Shown piece by piece: positions 13,817-17,684 of a stretch of 17,684 nt of DNA; within the stretch, counting starts at the first letter, position 1; each line of letters begins with the position of its first letter. This DNA comes from an uncultured Butyricicoccus sp. (GTDB lineage Bacteria; Bacillota; Clostridia; Oscillospirales; Butyricicoccaceae). A model generated the notes under the pieces. That model did not search any database and had not been told where the DNA came from. It saw only the letters and a program-made list of their open reading frames with translations. The translations under genes were made by a program, and so were the position numbers. The stretch covers positions 1 through 17,684 of the forward strand of contig URFQ01000055.1 in NCBI GenBank assembly GCA_900547195.1, given 5' to 3'.

Positions 13817-14983
13817 TCAGCCACCGAATACCTTGATCATAAAACCGGCTGCGACCGCAGAGCCGATGACGCCTGCGACGTTCGGGCCCATGGCGTGCAT
13901 GAGCAGGAAGTTCGCCGGGTTGGCCTTCTGACCCTCGACCTGCGCGACGCGCGCGGCCATCGGGACGGCCGACACGCCGGCCGAGCCGATCAGCGGATTA
14001 ATCTTGCCGCCGGAAAGCTTATACATCACCTTGCCGAAGCACAGGCCGCCCAGGGTGGACAGCATAAACGCCAGCAGGCCGAGGATGATGATCTTAATCG
14101 TTTCCATGGTCAGGAAATGGTCGGCGGTCGCCTTGCAGCCAACCGAAACGCCGAGGAAAATCGTGACGATGTTGCACAACGCGTTCTGCACGGTATCCGA
14201 AAGGCGGTCGGTCACGCCGCACTCGCGGAACAGGTTGCCCAGCATCAGCATGCCGATCAGCGGCGCGGTGTCGGGCAGCAGCAGGATGACAAACACCGCA
14301 ACCGCAATCGGGAACACGATCTTTTCGGTCTTGGAGACCACGCGCAGCTGCTCCATCTTGACTTCGCGCTCCTTGGGCGTGGTCATCATACGCATGAGCG
14401 GCGGCTGGATGAGCGGGATAAGAGCCATGTACGAGTACGCTGCAATCGCAATTGCGGGCAGGTACTCCGGCGCGAGCTTGGAAGCCGTCAGGATCGCAGT
14501 CGGGCCGTCCGCACCGCCAATCACACCGATCGCAGCCGCGACCGCTTCCGGAAATCCAAGCGCCAGCGCCAGCAGGAACGCCGAAAAAATACCAAACTGT
14601 GCAGCGGCGCCCAAAAGCAGCGAGGACGGGCGTGCGATCAGCGGGCCGAAGTCGGTCATCGCGCCAATGCCCATAAAGATGATGGACGGATAAATCGCAT
14701 GCTGGACGCCCTGATAGATGACCCACAGGAAGCCGGGGCTTTTGGTCACGCCGTCCACCACGGTCGGCTCCATAAGGAGGCCAGTCAGCGGAAAGTTGGA
14801 CAGCAGGACGCCGAACGCAATCGGGACAAGCAGCAACGGCTCAAACTTTTTGCCGATGCCGAGATACAGCAGCAGGCAGGCAATCAGAATCATAACCAGG
14901 TTGCGCGGGTCGTCTGCGAATGCTGCAAATCCCGACTCAGCGAGGATTTTTTGCAATGTGCCGATAAAGGAGAAGTCACTCAT
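13817..14983 (-). CDS. oadB: Na+-translocating decarboxylase beta subunit
   Basis: Membrane subunit of the sodium-pump decarboxylases, 388 residues with about nine hydrophobic segments. It decarboxylates the carboxybiotin on the carrier protein and couples this to Na+ export. Hallmarks are IGVIGGADGPTAI (Asp159, matching the conserved ion-coupling aspartate region), MLGNLFRECGVT, and INPLIGSAGVSAVPMAARV near the end. The beta subunit is shared by oxaloacetate, glutaconyl-CoA and methylmalonyl-CoA decarboxylases; the specificity here is taken from the alpha subunit three genes upstream. It is the last gene of the operon, 15 bases after the biotin carrier gene, and is followed by a strong terminator. 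Confidence 0.95.
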   Translation of the reverse strand: MSDFSFIGTLQKILAESGFAAFADDPRNLVMILIACLLLYLGIGKKFEPLLLVPIAFGVLLSNFPLTGLLMEPTVVDGVTKSPGFLWVIYQGVQHAIYPSIIFMGIGAMTDFGPLIARPSSLLLGAAAQFGIFSAFLLALALGFPEAVAAAIGVIGGADGPTAILTASKLAPEYLPAIAIAAYSYMALIPLIQPPLMRMMTTPKEREVKMEQLRVVSKTEKIVFPIAVAVFVILLLPDTAPLIGMLMLGNLFRECGVTDRLSDTVQNALCNIVTIFLGVSVGCKATADHFLTMETIKIIILGLLAFMLSTLGGLCFGKVMYKLSGGKINPLIGSAGVSAVPMAARVAQVEGQKANPANFLLMHAMGPNVAGVIGSAVAAGFMIKVFGG

Positions 14984-14998
14984 GTTGATGGTCCCCCT

Positions 14999-15376
14999 TT
15001 AAGCCAGCGTGCACAGGGTTGCGCCGGTTTCCACAGCCGCGCCCTTGCTCGTGCAGACCGCGGTCACCGTGCCGTCCTTGGGCGCGAAGATCTCGTTCTC
15101 CATTTTCATAGCTTCGAGGATAAAGAGCACGTCGCCCTTCCTGACCGCCTGGCCATTCGAGCAGCGCACATCCAGAATGGTGCCCGGCATGGGCGAAGCG
15201 ACCGGGTCGCCCGCGCCTGCGGGCGCAGCGGGCGCCGCCGCAGCTGCCGCCGGAGCGGGAGCCGGGGCCGGAGCGGGAACCGGGGCTGCGGCTTCGCCTG
15301 CATAAACCGCGGTTGCCTGGCCCTTCTCGACCTCAACTTCGTATTTTTTGCCGTTCAGTGTGACAATATATTTCAT
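14999..15376 (-). CDS. Biotin carboxyl carrier protein of the sodium pump
   Basis: A 125-residue biotin carrier. The N-terminal 27 residues are beta-rich. An Ala/Pro linker follows (about 28-57, a run of P-A repeats), a flexible arm common to these pumps, then the biotinyl domain (58-125) with the acceptor lysine Lys91 in EAMKMENEI. It shuttles CO2 from the carboxyltransferase (alpha) to the membrane beta subunit. In enteric oxaloacetate decarboxylase this domain is fused to the C-terminus of alpha; here it is separate, as in glutaconyl-CoA and methylmalonyl-CoA decarboxylases. The operon position between gamma and beta confirms the role. Confidence 0.93.
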   Translation of the reverse strand: MKYIVTLNGKKYEVEVEKGQATAVYAGEAAAPVPAPAPAPAPAAAAAAPAAPAGAGDPVASPMPGTILDVRCSNGQAVRKGDVLFILEAMKMENEIFAPKDGTVTAVCTSKGAAVETGATLCTLA

Positions 15377-15394
15377 TTTCGTTTTCCCCCTGCG

Positions 15395-15724
15395 TTAAAT
15401 CGCCTTAATGGTCTTGAAAATCAACTCGGAAAGTGGAATGCCGGTCTCATGGCTCACAATGGCCATAATGCAGGCCGCTGTCTTTTCATCCACATCGATG
15501 AGCGCGACATCGCCCGAAACCGCAGTGACCACGGGCGCTGCGGCTGCGGCAGGCGCGGCCTTGGGCTCGCTCACCGCCACACGCTCACGCGCAGGTTTTT
15601 TCTGCACCGACTGGACCGCTTTGGAGATGATCGGGATCATAAAGCACAGCACCGCCAGCATGATAAACACGATTACAATACCGGACAGGGCCACGAGGAA
15701 AGCACCAGCGGAAAGATTGCCCAT
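15395..15724 (-). CDS. oadG: Na+-translocating decarboxylase gamma subunit
   Basis: A 109-residue small membrane subunit with a single hydrophobic helix at about 8-34, a basic KKPARER border, and an Ala/Pro-rich linker. A C-terminal segment (about 70-109) includes the EKTAACIMAIVSHETG stretch, whose spacing recalls that of small OadG-type proteins. The gamma subunit joins alpha to beta and speeds carboxyltransfer. Its start codon lies one base after the stop of oadA, and its GAGGAGGT ribosome binding site is inside the end of oadA, so translation is coupled. Short gamma subunits diverge strongly, so the call rests on topology and operon position. Confidence 0.85.
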   Translation of the reverse strand: MGNLSAGAFLVALSGIVIVFIMLAVLCFMIPIISKAVQSVQKKPARERVAVSEPKAAPAAAAAPVVTAVSGDVALIDVDEKTAACIMAIVSHETGIPLSELIFKTIKAI

Positions 15725-15725
15725 C

Positions 15726-17105
15726 TTACTTTACCTCCTCGATGGTGTACTTGGCAACAAGCGCCTTTTTCCGTTCCCGCTCGGCAAAAAACTGCTCTGC
15801 CTGCTGTGGGAAGCAGATATAAGAAAGCACGTCAAGTTCGGACTGGGCACGGTCGCCAAGTTCCTCCTTGGCCTTCGGGAACTCAGGAGCAATGGTCTCT
15901 GCGTAGCGGCCCGTAATGGGCTGTTCATCGCCGAGCACCTTTTTCATTAACTCAGGGTCGATGGGCCCGGGTGCCTTGCCGTACTCCCCCTTAATATAGG
16001 CCTTAATTTCCTTACCAATATTTTTATAGCGCTCCCCGACCAGGACATTGACCGTCGCCTGCACACCGACCATCTGGGAGAGCGGAGTGACGAGCGGGGG
16101 ATAGCCCAGGTCTGCGCGCACGCGCGGGGTCTCCTCCAGCACTTCGTCGAGGCGGTCGATGGCGCCCTGCGCCTTGAGCTGCGCCATCAGGTTGGAGAGC
16201 ATGCCGCCCGGGATCTGGTAGACCAGCGCATCCGCCTTGACCGCAAGCACGGTGGGATCAAAGGTTCCGTTATCGATAAACTTTCGCTCCTCGGGCAGAA
16301 AGAAATCGTTGATTTTTTTGAGGGTCTTGGAGTTGACGCCGCAGTCAAACCCCATCTGACTGAGCGTATAGACCATGGTCTCGGTGGCCGGCTGGCTGGT
16401 GCCGCCGGCAAAGGACGAGATCGCGCAGTCAATGCCCGCCGCTCCCGCTTCCGCAGCCTTCAGATAGGTCATGAAGCCCAGGCCAGTGGTCTGATGCGTG
16501 TGCACATAGATCGGGATTTTAATTTCTTTTTTGAGCTCTGTGACCAGATCGAAGCATTCCTTGGGACTCATGATGCCGGCCATGTCCTTGATACACAAGC
16601 TCTGGCAGCCCATTTTCTCGATCTGCTTGCCGAGGCCGACATACATCTCCAGATTGTGGATCGGTGATAGGGTGTAACAAATGGTCCCCTGTGCATGGCC
16701 GCCCGCCTTGAGGCACTCGTCCACTGCGGTCTCGATGTTGCGCAGGTCGTTGAGCGCGTCGAAAATGCGGATGATATCCATGCCGTTCTCAATGGATGCG
16801 CGCACAAAACGGCGCACCATGTCATCCGAATAGTGGCGGTATCCCAGAAGGTTTTGGCCGCGAAGCAACATTTGCAGCTTGGTGTTTTTCATGTGCTTCC
16901 GGATTGTGCGCAGACGCTCCCACGGGTCTTCCCCGAGATAACGCAGGCAGGAGTCAAAGGTCGCACCTCCCCAGCACTCGATCGAATGATAACCGGCCTG
17001 GTCGATGGTGTCCAGGATGCCGGTGAAATCCTCAATCGGCAGGCGGGTCGCCATCAGCGACTGGTTGGCGTCGCGCAGGACGGTTTCCGTAATATGAATT
17101 TTCAT
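15726..17105 (-). CDS. oadA: Oxaloacetate decarboxylase alpha subunit (carboxyltransferase)
   Basis: Cytoplasmic carboxyltransferase of 459 residues that moves CO2 from oxaloacetate to biotin, leaving pyruvate. The N-terminal TIM barrel has the metal site Asp12 in RDANQSL, His202 and His204 in VHTHQTTG, and the active-site lysine Lys173 in CIKDMAG. ECWGGATFD and LLRGQN are the substrate-loop blocks shared with pyruvate carboxylase, which separates it from the acyl-CoA pump subunits. A helical domain follows (about 300-430). It stops before the biotinyl domain, which is a separate gene, so the short length is normal for this arrangement. It heads the operon oadA, oadG, biotin carrier, oadB. 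A subunit of a pyruvate carboxylase is a less likely alternative, because the membrane subunits are present. Confidence 0.93.
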   Translation of the reverse strand: MKIHITETVLRDANQSLMATRLPIEDFTGILDTIDQAGYHSIECWGGATFDSCLRYLGEDPWERLRTIRKHMKNTKLQMLLRGQNLLGYRHYSDDMVRRFVRASIENGMDIIRIFDALNDLRNIETAVDECLKAGGHAQGTICYTLSPIHNLEMYVGLGKQIEKMGCQSLCIKDMAGIMSPKECFDLVTELKKEIKIPIYVHTHQTTGLGFMTYLKAAEAGAAGIDCAISSFAGGTSQPATETMVYTLSQMGFDCGVNSKTLKKINDFFLPEERKFIDNGTFDPTVLAVKADALVYQIPGGMLSNLMAQLKAQGAIDRLDEVLEETPRVRADLGYPPLVTPLSQMVGVQATVNVLVGERYKNIGKEIKAYIKGEYGKAPGPIDPELMKKVLGDEQPITGRYAETIAPEFPKAKEELGDRAQSELDVLSYICFPQQAEQFFAERERKKALVAKYTIEEVK

Positions 17106-17182
17106 AGCTGTTCACTTCCCTTTTACAGCACTAAAAATTTTGCAAAATGGCCATAATCCTATAGCCAACACAAACTAATGCT

Positions 17183-17191
17183 ATCATAACA
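17183..17191 (-). promoter_or_regulatory. Probable extended -10 promoter of the oad operon
   Basis: On the minus strand TGTTATGAT (TGn plus TATGAT) lies about 80 bases before the oadA start, with TTCCAT as a poor -35 at 17 bases. The leader is AT-rich with no clear riboswitch. Confidence 0.45.
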
Positions 17192-17384
17192 TAATCATGC
17201 GACGAATGGAAATAAGAAAATAATATTTTTTTATGATTTCTTTACAACAATCTTGCGCGAAAGGCGGGAAATAGCGAAAAAAATACCAACCCGCTTGCAA
17301 GGAAACACCATATTTCTTTAAAACTCCCAACTACAGAATCAGAATTTATTTGTTTCCATGTATAAAAACCCTTATGCATTGCAG
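17192..17384. other. AT-rich non-coding gap between oadA and the tRNA promoter
   Basis: I see no credible gene here. Base composition is much richer in A+T than the coding DNA to its left. One interrupted inverted repeat, CTTGC/GCAAG with GCGGG/CCCGC (17252-17301), could fold but has no T-run on either strand. The stretch probably holds only regulatory DNA for the two divergent units. Confidence 0.5.
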
Positions 17385-17413
17385 TTGACTTTTTTGATGG
17401 GATGCGTTATTAT
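17385..17413 (+). promoter_or_regulatory. Promoter of the tRNA-Arg cluster
   Basis: TTGACT (17385-17390) and TATTAT (17408-17413) are 17 bases apart. Transcription would begin near 17420, about 30 bases before the first tRNA half, so one transcript should run through all three copies. Confidence 0.75.
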
Positions 17414-17450
17414 AAAAAATGTCCTATAAGCAAGCGACCGTTCCATATCC

Positions 17451-17494
17451 GCCCCAGTAGCTCAGTTGGATAGAGCGACCGCCGCCTAAGTGGT
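17451..17494 (+). pseudogene. 5' half of tRNA-Arg(CCU), copy 1, no 3' half
   Basis: Acceptor strand GCCCCAG, TA, a perfect D arm GCTC...GAGC, and an anticodon arm ACCGC-CGCCTAA-GTGGT with CCT at the anticodon position are all in register. The invariant T33 is G. Instead of a variable loop and T arm, a 6-pair hairpin TCGCCC/GGGCGA (17505-17520) follows. No strand complementary to the acceptor is present, so it cannot be a normal tRNA. Confidence 0.75.
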
Positions 17495-17532
17495 AGCTGA
17501 CCTATCGCCCTACAGGGCGAAACTTAATATAA

Positions 17533-17577
17533 GCCCCCGTACCTCAGATGGATAGAGGGTCCGCCTCCTAAGGTGGC
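17533..17577 (+). pseudogene. 5' half of tRNA-Arg(CCU), copy 2, no 3' half
   Basis: Acceptor strand GCCCCCG, TA, D arm CCTC...GAGG and loop CTCCTAA with anticodon CCT. The anticodon stem is degraded: in normal register two of five pairs fail, though a slipped CCGCC/GGTGG stem with a six-base loop can form. No T arm or acceptor partner follows. The D-stem changes are compensatory (G-C to C-G), which indicates a different tRNA lineage and not simple decay of copy 1. Confidence 0.7.
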
Positions 17578-17635
17578 GTTATAACAGCCAACTCAGTACA
17601 AAAGGTGTTAGTCAAAAAGTAAATATTATATAGAT

Positions 17636-17684
17636 GTCTCTGTAGCTCAGCAGGATAGAGCGTTCGCCTCCTAAGCGAAAGGCC
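17636..17684 (+). tRNA. tRNA-Arg(CCU), cut by the right edge of the window
   Basis: Acceptor strand GTCTCTG (17636-17642), D arm GCTC/GAGC with loop AGCAGGATA, and a perfect anticodon arm TTCGC-CTCCTAA-GCGAA with CCT at 17670-17672 and the required T33. The variable loop begins with AGGCC, and the sequence ends there. Everything visible is canonical, so this is probably the functional gene. It would read AGG codons. Confidence 0.85.

Noticed and set aside
13461..13931. 156-residue plus-strand open frame in the gap before the oad operon
   Set aside because: The product is dominated by Phe, Pro and Leu from pyrimidine tracts, has no ribosome binding site and runs through two hairpins. A non-coding RNA explains the stretch better.
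15216..15300. Direct repeat of GCCGGAGCGGG-type units
   Set aside because: It is the codon pattern of the Ala/Pro linker of the biotin carrier protein and not an independent repeat.
13895..15916. 673-residue plus-strand open frame opposite the decarboxylase operon
   Set aside because: It spans four well-identified genes on the other strand and its product is a low-complexity His/Arg/Gln-rich sequence, typical of an antisense shadow.
17505..17520. Hairpin TCGCCC-TACA-GGGCGA as a terminator after tRNA half 1
   Set aside because: No T-run follows and the base after it is AAACTTAA, so it is unlikely to stop transcription.
17451..17684. CRISPR-like repeats in the tRNA region
   Set aside because: The three similar units are explained by tRNA acceptor, D arm and anticodon structure, and are neither exact nor evenly spaced.
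17451..17684. Group I intron in tRNA-Arg(CCU)
   Set aside because: Such introns are known at this tRNA, but the gaps between halves are under 60 bases, far too short for one.

Overview
The window looks like chromosomal DNA of a G+C-rich Bacillota, most likely a gut-type clostridium of the Oscillospirales. The evidence is the strong AGGAGG-type ribosome binding sites, TTGACA/TATAAT promoters, a flotillin/NfeD pair, a Lsa-like ABC-F gene with a Gram-positive attenuator, and a Na+-pumping oxaloacetate decarboxylase whose biotin carrier is a separate small protein. This is an inference from gene content and style; no species can be named from the sequence. Most genes are housekeeping or accessory metabolic genes. 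The novelty lies mainly in the non-coding DNA.

Layout. Positions 1-82 hold the end of an unidentified plus-strand unit and its terminator. Positions 163-2302 (minus) encode an NfeD-like membrane protein and a flotillin. They are transcribed divergently from an XRE regulator (2486-3061, plus). The shared intergenic DNA has two facing promoters, each with a copy of the palindrome GTAAAT-N3-ATTTAC where transcription should start. A minus-strand CPA2-type cation/proton antiporter (3151-4344) is divergent from a KdpD-like kinase/KdpE-like regulator pair (4517-6326) with no kdpABC beside it.

Positions 6362-8125 hold an ABC-F ribosome-protection gene behind a leader with a strong promoter, a two-codon upstream ORF and mutually exclusive hairpins ending in an intrinsic terminator. 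It overlaps tail to tail with a minus-strand operon of two small membrane proteins (8091-9002). Next on the plus strand come a class I aminotransferase, a VOC-fold protein, exodeoxyribonuclease III and a CPCC zinc-binding protein (9182-11969), closed by a perfect 38-nt palindromic terminator. A secreted protein with a copper-amine-oxidase-like N-terminal domain faces it (12007-13347, minus).

The 469-nt gap that follows carries what looks like a free-standing, C/U-rich structured small RNA on the plus strand. Positions 13817-17105 (minus) are a complete four-gene Na+-translocating decarboxylase operon (oadA, gamma, biotin carrier, oadB). The right edge (17385-17684) has a promoter followed by three successive 5' halves of tRNA-Arg(CCU). 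The first two lack any recognisable 3' half; the third looks functional and is cut by the window end.

How it fits together: the decarboxylase and the antiporter both move cations (Na+ for the decarboxylase, Na+ or K+ for the antiporter). The flotillin/NfeD pair organises the membrane, and the XRE protein probably controls it and itself. The ABC-F leader should sense antibiotic-stalled ribosomes. The tRNA-half array suggests a used recombination site just right of this window.
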